A stretch of 50,542 bases of DNA from a virus. The notes beneath the pieces are model-generated. The model did not search any database. It was not told where the DNA came from and saw only the letters and a program-made list of their open reading frames with translations. Shown here piece after piece: positions 24,367 to 34,071 of the stretch; the first letter of the stretch is position 1, and each line of letters begins with the position of its first letter. The stretch spans positions 1 through 50,542 of the IMG/VR virus record IMGVR_UViG_3300023184_000180; one strand, given 5' to 3'. The position numbers and the translations under genes were made by a program.

Positions 24367-27300
24367 TGAAAGGTTGGTTAGACAATTATAACGATTCAAA
24401 AACATCTGCTCCTGAAGGATTTCAAGGAGATGGATATAGCAATGTAGGCAGAAACTATTCTCCTGCATGGGGAGGACAGTTTCAAATGGGTGGTAAATTA
24501 AATTCTTCTATTCCAGTAATAGAGGATGCTGGAGGTTATAATGAAGAAGGTATTTGGGTTCCTGATTGGGAAGCTATGACTGCACAAGCTAAAAAGCTTG
24601 GAGCAAAGAAAGTGAAAACTAAACATGGTAGTTTAATTGTCTTTGATAATAATTGGGAGGTTATAGGAGTTGATGATAATCCTGATGCAATGCAAACAGG
24701 TGGATCTGTCTATCCAGTTAATTATGTTCCTCAAGCACAGGATGGTTATCAAATGGGAACTTACTTTGATGAAGATGCTAGAGAAAGAAACCCTAATATA
24801 ATGGAAGAAACCTATGATGACTATAATACAGGCATGACAGGTATGATGAAATCTAAAATGGCTACACAAGCTGCATTAGGAAATCCTGGAGCAAAACGTA
24901 TGATGTCTAATATGCCTGCTAAATATATATTTACAGGTAATGAAAGATTTTCTGATGGAACTCCAGCTGAAGGTGCAGGAGCTTATGGTTCTCATTATAT
25001 TTCAAATAGAGATAATTATGTTTATCCTAACTTACAAGATAATGGTGAAGGTACATTAAACTTTATACCAAATGCATCTCCTTCTGATAGAGAAGCTATG
25101 AGATTTGAAAATCCTGGTGAAGCTGATTATTTTGCTAATCATTATAAGGAAGTTGCTCCTATGATGAAACATTATTTTAATAAACTTGCAATGGGTGGTT
25201 CTATTCCAGGAGCTGTAGGTTTCTCATATGCACGTACACAAGGTGCTGCTCCTAGTAATGGTCCTTATGCTAAGAAAACAATGGCTAGTGCACAAACTGG
25301 TGTAAGACTAGATATGTATGGAGCACCTATCACTGCTATTGAAGTGAATGATCCTAGTGCAGATAGAACTAGTTATGATCCTAGAACTAATAGAATGATA
25401 TTAGGATCTGATATTAATGCTGAGAATAGAGATAAAGCTATTGCACATGAAAACTATCATGCTTCTAAATATTTAGATAATATGATGAACTATGATATTG
25501 CGCATCATACAGATAATGAACAATGGGCAAGAATGCAAGCACAACCATCTATGGTTTCTACTAATAATGTATGGAGTAGTTACTATGATAGAAAACCTAG
25601 AGAAATAAATGATTTTATAAATAAAGCTATAGATAATTCTGAATTCTTAAAAAGTTACGCTAATACAGTAAGTCAAGGAAGTCCTTCTGCAGCTAGTGGT
25701 CTTGTTGGTGATACAGTATATGACAGAGTAAATGTAGATAAACAATTATACTTAGATCCAGGAACATCAGAAGGAGAAGCTCAACGTTATGAAGACACAG
25801 GAATAAGAAGTTATCAAAATGGTGGAGAAATGCGTTATTACCAAAATGGATTAGATTGGAAACCTAAGAGCATTAGTCAAGGAGGTATAAAACTTCCTTC
25901 TGTAAGAAGTCTTATTAATGATACAATGAATCGTAAGATTCAATCTAAAGGAAAAGGTAAAGAAGTTAAGACTATACAAAAAGATAATACAAAAACTGTT
26001 ACACCTAAAGAAATTAAAAAACTATCTGGTATACAACAAAATAGATTAGCTCAACAACAATCAGAACAACAAGCTGCTAAAGATTATGTACAAGGCAGTA
26101 TGGAAGAAGCTTATAAGTCTCCATTAATGTCTCCAGGATATTTCACACCTGAAGGTGCAGTAATAGGTGCTATGCAAGGTGCAACAAAAATGGGTCCTGA
26201 TTTATATGAAGGTAATTATAAAGGAGTAGCAATAGATGCATTAAGTATGTTACCTGCAGTTGCTGAATTTGCTCCTGAAATAAGAGCTGGATTAAAAAAT
26301 ATAAAAACAAGTTTACCTGCTAAAGATCTAGAAACTTTACATGCTAATGGATTTTTTGATTTCTTCAAAAGAAAACCAAAATCTGATTTTCCTAATTATA
26401 GATTAATTACTGATGAAGATCTTCCAATATCTAGTTTTAATAAAGCATCTAAAGAACAAATTAAATCTATAGGTAAAAAAAATATATACAATGATCTTGC
26501 AAAATCAGAATCACAACGTCATCAAGATTTAGTAAGAGATATAGAAGAACATGGTGAAGCTTGGAAATATACTGATCAAGATATTGCAAGTTCTGCAAAA
26601 AAAGCAAATGATGCTAAAATAGATTGGGAAAACTATTTAGATGCACAAGAAGCTAACATAAAAACTAATCCTGAGTTTTTTGATAATACTACAGATGATC
26701 TTGTTTTTTATAGAGGTAAAGGTTTAGGTAAAGAAGAATTGCAACAACTTGGAGAACAACAACCTGATCAATGGTATGGAATACAAGAATATAAAGGAAC
26801 TAGACCAAATGCTCAAGGATACATCTCAGATGTAGATGATTATATAGGTGATTCCAAATATACACTTCCAGGAAATAGATTTGATAGAGAAGCTATGTTG
26901 AGAGACATGGGACAAGATGCTATTAATAGCTTCAACAAAATGTATAAAAATCAAAACTGGAAAGCAAACATTAGTGACATTCCATTAAATAAACAAGGAG
27001 GAGTTGTTAAAAGTAATAGAGGACAATGGGATTATCCAGGAGAAGTAACAGAGATATCAGGAAACACTATGGCTACTCATGGGTATGGTGATATACCATT
27101 ATATGTAGTTCCAGATAAAGGAGATCCAAGAATGGTTTATCCTAATACAGGAACACATACATTTCCAGGAGCAAGTAAGTTTACAGAATATCCTGTAGCT
27201 GCAAATGGTATGGAAACCACTACAGATGAAACTACCATTCCTATAGATAGATCATTCTTAGATAAGTTGAAAAATGATACTGAAGCTAGAAAGAAAAAAG

Positions 27301-30300
27301 TTAACATACGTGAAACTCCTAATACTATTGCTAATGATGTTATTCCTAATGCTAGTAAAATGGCAACTAAAGGAGATGAAGCAATAGTTAAAGATGTAAA
27401 ATATTCAAATAAGATAGCTACTGAAAAAGCAAAATCTGAAGCTGAAGCACAAAAGAAATTTAATGCTCTTCCTAAAGCAGAGCAAGAACGTATATTGTAT
27501 GATCAATATAATCAACAACATGGAACAATTAGTGAGTATCATCCTGATTCAACATTAAATAAGATTGGTCAATCAATGTTTGCTCCATTCACTGCAATGA
27601 CAGACTTATATCAGAAAGGTGAGGTGAGAGATAACTTATTAAAAAGTGTAATTAATAATCCTGGATCAGCAAATCCATATGATGCAGCTTATCTTGGAAC
27701 ACTTGGATATGCTGCTGCACCTTCTGCTATAGCAACAGCAAGTGCTATTGGAGCAGCTGCTGCACCATATGCTACTATGATAGGTAATTCTTTAGCAACT
27801 GATGCTGTAATAGGTGGAAATACTATTGCTGGATTAAATTTAGGTAATGCTATTAATGCAGGATTTGCTACACATGGTGCTATGAATATTATACCTGATG
27901 CTACAAAATGGCTTGATAGACCATCTTGGGAAAATGTAGAATCTGTAGGAATGGATGCATTAGAATTATTACCTGCTGTAGGTCCTGTTTCAAAAACTAT
28001 AGGAGAAGGACTTAATGCTTCTGGAAAATTTGTTGGTAAAGGATTTGAGTATGCTGCAAATAAAGGTAGTCAAGCTTTAAATAAAGTTGGTGAGTTTGCT
28101 GCCCCTCGTATTGAGAAAACTAAAACTTTACTTAATGATATGGGTGCTGTAATATCAGGTGAAGCAAAAACTATTGGTCCTAAAATTGATGCGCTTAATA
28201 CTGCTGAAGATACTTTATATAGAGGTCCAGAATATGCACAACATAGTGATGAAGTTGCAAAACTTCGTAATAAGAAATGGAATTTAGAAGGAAGGTATAA
28301 TAATTTAAAAAGTACAGCAACTCTTTCTGAAACAAAAGAATTAAGTGATAGAATAAACAAACTTCAAAAAAGAATAGATGTTGCAGAGCAGTTTAAATTA
28401 AATAATGAAGGTCTTGTACAAAGTGGAAAAAGTACAGCTTTAGGATTAAAAACTGGTAGTACAGATATTATGGATTTAGCAACAGGAGAAAAGTTTCCTA
28501 TATCTACATCTGTTCCTAGTGAAAATATTATACATACATTAGAAGGAGATAAAGTTGTAAAAACTATAGATAATACAAATCTTCCTCAAGCTAGTCCTGA
28601 ATATAACTCAACAGTTAAAAAGAATATTGATTTCATAGAAAATCAAATTCCTGGAGCTAAAGTGTTTGGTAGTGCTAAGAATGTTGCTGAAGCAGAAATT
28701 CCTCATATAATTGGTGACTATGATGTTCTTATGAGTCAAACTCAATATGACAAATTTGCTAAAGCTAATCCTTCAGTAGGAAACAATGGGTTTGCTGAAC
28801 TTCATAATATTCCTGGAGCAGCTAAAGGAGTTGATCCAATTGATATAAATATTATTCAAGAAAAAGGTGGCAAAGCTATAGGAACAAGAGCTGAAGAATT
28901 GTTCAAACAAATGGCACCAGATGAATATTATGCAGCAGCTAAGAAAGCCATAAAAAATAAATCTGAAATAAAGATTCCTTATTCATCACAAGAGTTAGTT
29001 GATATGACTAACCCTACTACTAAATCAGTTGTTGATGCTTACGAGTCTTCTAAAGGAAAACATATAAATAAAATAGATGCTTTAATTAATTATGGTAAAC
29101 CAAGTGTTGTAGCAGAAGGGCAACAAAAGTTTGTTAACTCTTTAGTAGGAAGTAAAGGATCTATTGGACATCAGTTTCCATTAGAACAATTATCTAATGC
29201 TGAAACAAATAAAGAGATGTTAGATAAGATTAATTTTATTGGTAATAAAGCATTAGTAGCAGCTGATCCAGAAAGAATGCAAATTGCTATAAATGATTAT
29301 TATATGAATAATTCTATATTAGCTAGACAAGTAGATAAAGGAAAAATTAATAAAATAGAAGCAGCAATTAAAGAATATTATCCTGGTGCTAAAGGTGGAG
29401 CTGTTAATGGTATAGGGCAAAACCATGTAACACTTGGATTTCCAAATCATGGAGACGCAGAGATTTTATCAATGAAACAACTTGGAATGGATTTGAATAC
29501 AACAGATCCATTATCATATATTAATTCTATTGAACATCAAGTCTCTGGAGAAAAACTTTTTAGTCAAGAAGAAAGAACTATATTATCTGATATCTTAAAG
29601 GATATAAAGATGGATGATAGTTATAAATATACTGCTAACCAAAGTGAAAATACATCACAGTTAATTGAAAATCTTCCATATAGTGAAGAAGGTAAACAAG
29701 CTCTTTATGAATTTGGAAAAAGAACCAATAGAACTATGGTAAAGAAAGATCGTAACTATGGTAATTCTTCTTTTGTAGCAACTCTTAGAGATTTTGATGA
29801 AGCTATAGATGCTATGCAATATCAACTGATAGATCAGGAATATATGCACAAGTCAGATAGATGGTTAAAATCTTTTGACCAAAGAACTCAATCAGCTGAA
29901 TATGCAACACGTAACCAAGCAAATATTTCTACTGATTTAGAACTTCTACCAAAACAATTCAAAGCTATTAAAGGATATGTAGAAGGAGGTATAGAAAGAG
30001 CTAATGAACGTCTTATTGAATTAAAAAAACAAAGACAGAATATATATGATGATATAAATGATTTATCTGAAAAGGCTTATAATAAAAAATATAAAGATGA
30101 AATAGAAAGACTTAATCAGTTTAAAGAAAAGATGAATAAGGAAGTAGCTGATATAAATCAGATGAGAAGAGATTTATATGATAGAAAAGTTCATCTAAAT
30201 AAACTTGGAGATAATATGAAAACTGTTACAATTCTTGGTGGAGGTTCTGCTACATTAATTGGTGTTGGTACATATGGGTATAAAAAGGAAATGGAATCTC

Positions 30301-30575
30301 GAAAAGAATTTAATGAAAGATTAAAAAAAATGACAAAGGAGGAAAGAGAACAATTTGATAAAGACCTAAATGAAAGAATAAGAAAAAAAGATAGTTTAGA
30401 ACGCACAGATAAACCTTACACAGCTAAAGCTATGGATTGGTTTATGGGCAGAAATCAAAATGGTGGTAATATCACCAAAGCAAAAAATGGAAATGAGTTG
30501 GTTAAGTTAAACCAATTAACTAATTTTACAAACTATAATACCAAACAACCAGGAGGCTGGTTAGACCAATACTAA
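24366..30575 (+). CDS. Giant virion cargo protein with HExxH and nucleotidyltransferase-like motifs
   Basis: This is probably a cargo/ejection protein injected with the DNA, matching the position of the first cargo gene after the muzzle in crAss-like phages. Features in order: GWLDNY at 3-8; HExxH (H361-E-N-Y-H365), a zinc-metalloprotease-type motif; 'NRGQWDYPGEVTEI' through 'FTEYP' (about 883-945), a domain I recall in other Bacteroidota phage cargo; an Ala/Gly-rich hydrophobic stretch (about 1105-1170) that could insert in membranes; a polymerase-beta-type nucleotidyltransferase motif (G1435-S1436, D1451-Y-D1453, D1493); coiled coils (about 1870-1950); a predicted membrane segment (about 1952-1972); and GWLDQY at the last six residues. 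It resembles multi-domain 'polyvalent' proteins. Activities are inferred from motifs only. Confidence 0.7.
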   Translation: MKGWLDNYNDSKTSAPEGFQGDGYSNVGRNYSPAWGGQFQMGGKLNSSIPVIEDAGGYNEEGIWVPDWEAMTAQAKKLGAKKVKTKHGSLIVFDNNWEVIGVDDNPDAMQTGGSVYPVNYVPQAQDGYQMGTYFDEDARERNPNIMEETYDDYNTGMTGMMKSKMATQAALGNPGAKRMMSNMPAKYIFTGNERFSDGTPAEGAGAYGSHYISNRDNYVYPNLQDNGEGTLNFIPNASPSDREAMRFENPGEADYFANHYKEVAPMMKHYFNKLAMGGSIPGAVGFSYARTQGAAPSNGPYAKKTMASAQTGVRLDMYGAPITAIEVNDPSADRTSYDPRTNRMILGSDINAENRDKAIAHENYHASKYLDNMMNYDIAHHTDNEQWARMQAQPSMVSTNNVWSSYYDRKPREINDFINKAIDNSEFLKSYANTVSQGSPSAASGLVGDTVYDRVNVDKQLYLDPGTSEGEAQRYEDTGIRSYQNGGEMRYYQNGLDWKPKSISQGGIKLPSVRSLINDTMNRKIQSKGKGKEVKTIQKDNTKTVTPKEIKKLSGIQQNRLAQQQSEQQAAKDYVQGSMEEAYKSPLMSPGYFTPEGAVIGAMQGATKMGPDLYEGNYKGVAIDALSMLPAVAEFAPEIRAGLKNIKTSLPAKDLETLHANGFFDFFKRKPKSDFPNYRLITDEDLPISSFNKASKEQIKSIGKKNIYNDLAKSESQRHQDLVRDIEEHGEAWKYTDQDIASSAKKANDAKIDWENYLDAQEANIKTNPEFFDNTTDDLVFYRGKGLGKEELQQLGEQQPDQWYGIQEYKGTRPNAQGYISDVDDYIGDSKYTLPGNRFDREAMLRDMGQDAINSFNKMYKNQNWKANISDIPLNKQGGVVKSNRGQWDYPGEVTEISGNTMATHGYGDIPLYVVPDKGDPRMVYPNTGTHTFPGASKFTEYPVAANGMETTTDETTIPIDRSFLDKLKNDTEARKKKVNIRETPNTIANDVIPNASKMATKGDEAIVKDVKYSNKIATEKAKSEAEAQKKFNALPKAEQERILYDQYNQQHGTISEYHPDSTLNKIGQSMFAPFTAMTDLYQKGEVRDNLLKSVINNPGSANPYDAAYLGTLGYAAAPSAIATASAIGAAAAPYATMIGNSLATDAVIGGNTIAGLNLGNAINAGFATHGAMNIIPDATKWLDRPSWENVESVGMDALELLPAVGPVSKTIGEGLNASGKFVGKGFEYAANKGSQALNKVGEFAAPRIEKTKTLLNDMGAVISGEAKTIGPKIDALNTAEDTLYRGPEYAQHSDEVAKLRNKKWNLEGRYNNLKSTATLSETKELSDRINKLQKRIDVAEQFKLNNEGLVQSGKSTALGLKTGSTDIMDLATGEKFPISTSVPSENIIHTLEGDKVVKTIDNTNLPQASPEYNSTVKKNIDFIENQIPGAKVFGSAKNVAEAEIPHIIGDYDVLMSQTQYDKFAKANPSVGNNGFAELHNIPGAAKGVDPIDINIIQEKGGKAIGTRAEELFKQMAPDEYYAAAKKAIKNKSEIKIPYSSQELVDMTNPTTKSVVDAYESSKGKHINKIDALINYGKPSVVAEGQQKFVNSLVGSKGSIGHQFPLEQLSNAETNKEMLDKINFIGNKALVAADPERMQIAINDYYMNNSILARQVDKGKINKIEAAIKEYYPGAKGGAVNGIGQNHVTLGFPNHGDAEILSMKQLGMDLNTTDPLSYINSIEHQVSGEKLFSQEERTILSDILKDIKMDDSYKYTANQSENTSQLIENLPYSEEGKQALYEFGKRTNRTMVKKDRNYGNSSFVATLRDFDEAIDAMQYQLIDQEYMHKSDRWLKSFDQRTQSAEYATRNQANISTDLELLPKQFKAIKGYVEGGIERANERLIELKKQRQNIYDDINDLSEKAYNKKYKDEIERLNQFKEKMNKEVADINQMRRDLYDRKVHLNKLGDNMKTVTILGGGSATLIGVGTYGYKKEMESRKEFNERLKKMTKEEREQFDKDLNERIRKKDSLERTDKPYTAKAMDWFMGRNQNGGNITKAKNGNELVKLNQLTNFTNYNTKQPGGWLDQY

Positions 30576-30581
30576 TAAATT

Positions 30582-33500
30582 ATGAAATCACAAATTCTAA
30601 AAATTGCAGGCGTTAAATCTGAAAAGGAATTTTATAAAAAGTATCCAACAGAAGCAGCTTTCTTTAAAGCTCATCCTGAAGCTAAGTCTATTAAGAAAGC
30701 TCAAAATAGTGCTTCTTTACAGACTGATGCTAATGCTAATGGTATTCCAGATTATTTGGAAATGAATCCTCCTTCACCAACATATGGTCCACAGAACAAT
30801 TGGAACTTTGGTAATAATTTTACTGCACCATCTCCATCATTTAATGCACCTAGTGTAGGACAAATGGCTGGTAATGCTTTTCAACCTGCAGCAGATCCTT
30901 TTGCTACACCAAACTATGGTCAACAGTGGGCACAACAAAATCCATTACCAGCAAACAATCCAAACTCAAAATTCTCCAATGGTGTATTTGGTTCAGGTTC
31001 ACAAGGTAATAATAGTAGTCAACCATTTAACATGCAAGGTTTTGGAAATGTATTTACTGGTGCAGTTGAAGGATTTCAAGCACTTAAAGCAGAAAAAGAA
31101 TTAACTAATAAATTAGAAACTTGGGCTAATGTTAGTGATGTAGTTAAGAAAGCTGGTATATCAAATGCCTTTGCTGAAAAACCAAAACGTAAATGGTTTA
31201 GTCCAGATGATCCTAGATTTATTCATAATACTGGTGAGCAAACTATTCAACAAGGAAGAGGAACAGATGTATTAGGGTTAGGTCAAAATGGATCTATGAT
31301 AGGAGGTAATCCAACAGAAGTACAAAATACTTTTGGTATAGGAAGTAGTGTATATAAAGATTTAGAAGATCCTGATAATGTTAAAAACTTTCAAGGTGGT
31401 GGTGGTTTTGGAAATTGGTTTGGACAAGCTAATTCTGCATTAAGTGGAAGTGGCAACACAAGCTTTATGGGTAATGTAGGACAAGGTAGTCCTTTTGATT
31501 CTTTGATTGGTGGATCTTTTGGAAATAATGCAGGAAGTAAAATAGGTGGTTCTCTTGGTAGTTTATTTGGACCAGTAGGATCATTAGCTGGTACAGCTAT
31601 TGGTGGTTATTTTGATAAAGAACCAGGTCATCAAGCTTTTCAACAAGGTAGAATAAATGAAAATAATAATTTTCTAGGTAGATTAGATTATGCTAATGGT
31701 ATAACTGGTGGACTAAATAAAATGGGTGTTGCAGAGAATGGTGGATATATGAATCCAGAATATAACCCACAAGTAATAACAATGTTTGGTGATCACACTG
31801 CAGAAGACTTTGCTGACTATGCACACAAGTATAGAGCTGGTGGACATTTAAAAGAATACACTCCTCCTAGTGAAAGAGCTATGCAAACATATGAGAACGG
31901 TGGAGAAATATCTTCTTATGCTTTAGGTGGTAAACTTAAAAGCTATTGGGGTGGAAAAGTTGAAGATATGTCTTACAATCCTTATCTACCAGGTTCTGGT
32001 ATGACAGCAATGATTAAAGGAGCTTCTCATAAAAATGGTGGTGTTGGTATTAGTTATGGTGATGGTGAAAATGAATATCAAGGATATGCTGCTAATGGAG
32101 CAGATATGGGAGCAGATATAGAAGCTGAATTTAATGAGCCTGTAATTGAAATGGCAGAAAATGGAACCAAGGATACTAAAGCTGTTGTATATGGTAATAT
32201 ACCAGCAAGTAAAATAATGGCAGATGAATTTGGTAATGAAACAGTTAATCGATTAGTTGATAAATATCCTGGATGGACAATGAAGAAGATAGTTGCTGAA
32301 CGTACTAAAGATGAAATCAAAGCAAATAAGAATATAGATAAGGCTGCTAAGATATCAAATAATGCAGATACTAATACCAGGTTTGGTAAACTAGATGAAG
32401 CAACAGCAAAAATAATAAAAGAGTCTGGAGATGATACACTTAAAATGATTGCTGATGAGAAAGTAGGACTTGCAGACTTCCAAGATTATTTACAAGATAT
32501 TAAACAAAAACTATCATTTGTTAGAGGAAAGAATGTTAGTGCTGAAGCTGTAGGTAAAGGTACATTAAAAGGAAAACCTCTTACTATAGATGATGTTCTT
32601 GCTGGAAAAATAGATGATCGTGATCCTATTACTAAAGATGCTGAAATAAAAAACCCATATGCTAATTCGGAAGAGGTGGCTAAGTTTGGAACATCATTAC
32701 GTAAAGCTCAGAATAGTACAACTATTACTCCTGCAGATGATAGTATTACAGAAGACCAATACAATAACTTCATAAAGTTATATAATGAAAGTCAATCTAC
32801 AAAAGGTAAAGCAAATAACTCTACTCTTGAATTTCAAAAGTTATATCATCAATTCTTTCCTAAAGAAGCTCTTGCTGCAATTCAAAAGACTACTAAAGAA
32901 AATGGTCTTAGTAATAGAGCAAAAGAATTAGGTCTTACTAAAGATGATATTCTAGCAGGTAAAGACATAGCAAAAATATTACAAAGTAACGAAGATAAAT
33001 ATCATGGTCCTAGAACAGATCAGTATATGGCTAGTGTTAGAAGTCATTTCAAACAAACACCAGATTTAAAATTGAACACTCTAGGTACTACACCAACTAC
33101 CACTGCAACTAATACTACTAAACCAGGAATTGGTGTAGTACCTTATAAAGGTAATAATATTGCAAATATTGCTAATATGATTCTTCCTTTTGTTCAAAAA
33201 GATAATATACCACCTATTGACCCACGTGAGTTTGCAGGAGAGTATATGGCTTTAGCTCAAAATCAATATGAGCCTGTACCATCTCAACAATATACAACAG
33301 AACTAGATCCTTTATATCGTGTAAGCTATCAAGATGTACGAAATGCTAGTACAGCTGATTTTAGAGATGCATTAAAACAAGGTGCATTTAATCCAGCTGT
33401 AGCAGCAGGAGTGTATGCTAAAAAAGCTATGGCAGATCAAGCTTCATATGCTGATGAGTTTAGAACTAATCAAGCTCTTGAACAACAAATATATGGTGGT

Positions 33501-33992
33501 AATAGAGCTAAGATAAATCAAGAACGTATGGCAAACATACAGTTGAATGCTGCTCAAATGGATAAACAAGAGATGGCTAAATCTAAAACAAAAGAAGTAG
33601 GCCAAAAAGCTATTGCTTCTATTGCTGATAAGAATCTTAAGTATGATGCTGATGTTATGAGATATAAAGTTAATCGTAACTTGTTTCCACAATTTGGATA
33701 TGATGCATCAGGTAGAATACAAAATCAAGGTCCTTGGTATCAACCAACTCTTCCACAAATCTATGGAGGTAAATCTACAATAGAAGAAGTTCCTGTATAT
33801 GGTCCTGATGGTAAAATACAATATTACAAAATGCAAGAAACAGGTAAAACAACAACAGATACAACTACTCTTCCTTCTAATGCAACACCACCATTTGTTC
33901 CTGGACAAGGATATGCTTCAAAAAAGAATGGTGGATCAGTTGTTAAAAATGCTAAGAACAGTTCAGTTGTTAGAGGATATAAAAATTTATAA
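30582..33992 (+). CDS. Virion cargo protein with EF-hand-like loop and Gly-rich segment
   Basis: This is probably a second cargo/ejection protein. The start (SQILKIAGVKSEKEFYKKYP) is one I recall from other crAss-like cargo proteins. An AQNS motif at 40-43 is followed by an EF-hand-like loop (D49, N51, N53, G54, D57, E60) like that in the portal. Residues ~60-200 are Asn/Pro/Gln/Phe-rich and probably disordered. A Gly/Ser-rich hydrophobic segment (GSLGSLFGPVGSLAGTAIGG, about 325-345) resembles membrane-active ejection segments. Helical and charged regions follow, then AQNS at 709-712, and an extended C-terminal domain with AKNS 13 residues from the end. No enzyme motif is seen. The stop codon lies inside the repeated regulatory element. 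Confidence 0.68.
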   Translation: MKSQILKIAGVKSEKEFYKKYPTEAAFFKAHPEAKSIKKAQNSASLQTDANANGIPDYLEMNPPSPTYGPQNNWNFGNNFTAPSPSFNAPSVGQMAGNAFQPAADPFATPNYGQQWAQQNPLPANNPNSKFSNGVFGSGSQGNNSSQPFNMQGFGNVFTGAVEGFQALKAEKELTNKLETWANVSDVVKKAGISNAFAEKPKRKWFSPDDPRFIHNTGEQTIQQGRGTDVLGLGQNGSMIGGNPTEVQNTFGIGSSVYKDLEDPDNVKNFQGGGGFGNWFGQANSALSGSGNTSFMGNVGQGSPFDSLIGGSFGNNAGSKIGGSLGSLFGPVGSLAGTAIGGYFDKEPGHQAFQQGRINENNNFLGRLDYANGITGGLNKMGVAENGGYMNPEYNPQVITMFGDHTAEDFADYAHKYRAGGHLKEYTPPSERAMQTYENGGEISSYALGGKLKSYWGGKVEDMSYNPYLPGSGMTAMIKGASHKNGGVGISYGDGENEYQGYAANGADMGADIEAEFNEPVIEMAENGTKDTKAVVYGNIPASKIMADEFGNETVNRLVDKYPGWTMKKIVAERTKDEIKANKNIDKAAKISNNADTNTRFGKLDEATAKIIKESGDDTLKMIADEKVGLADFQDYLQDIKQKLSFVRGKNVSAEAVGKGTLKGKPLTIDDVLAGKIDDRDPITKDAEIKNPYANSEEVAKFGTSLRKAQNSTTITPADDSITEDQYNNFIKLYNESQSTKGKANNSTLEFQKLYHQFFPKEALAAIQKTTKENGLSNRAKELGLTKDDILAGKDIAKILQSNEDKYHGPRTDQYMASVRSHFKQTPDLKLNTLGTTPTTTATNTTKPGIGVVPYKGNNIANIANMILPFVQKDNIPPIDPREFAGEYMALAQNQYEPVPSQQYTTELDPLYRVSYQDVRNASTADFRDALKQGAFNPAVAAGVYAKKAMADQASYADEFRTNQALEQQIYGGNRAKINQERMANIQLNAAQMDKQEMAKSKTKEVGQKAIASIADKNLKYDADVMRYKVNRNLFPQFGYDASGRIQNQGPWYQPTLPQIYGGKSTIEEVPVYGPDGKIQYYKMQETGKTTTDTTTLPSNATPPFVPGQGYASKKNGGSVVKNAKNSSVVRGYKNL

Positions 33993-34028
33993 CTATTTTA
34001 ATTATAAAGAATTACCAAAATTGGTTAT
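33989..34028 (+). promoter_or_regulatory. Repeated operator-like element, copy B
   Basis: Bases 33989-34015 match 13183-13209 at 25 of 27 positions, including ATAACTATTTTA and AATTAC. The inverted repeat is slightly degraded here (TAATTAT in place of TAGTTAT). GGTTAT at 34023-34028 may be a further half site. It begins in the stop codon of the 1136-residue gene. Confidence 0.5.
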
Positions 34029-34036
34029 TACTTTTG
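34029..34036 (+). promoter_or_regulatory. Exact TAnnTTTG -7 element
   Basis: TACTTTTG is an exact match to the Bacteroidota -7 consensus, 36 nt before the ATG at 34072. A -33 TTTG is not present at the right spacing, so activity may depend on a factor bound at the repeat just upstream. Confidence 0.4.
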
Positions 34037-34071
34037 GATAATATAATAATTCATATTACATTTGCTTAATT

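Noticed and set aside
26690-26850. ADP-ribosyltransferase domain in the 2069-residue protein
   Set aside because: A 'VFYRG' segment resembles the first motif of the family, but the STS and ExE motifs could not be found downstream.
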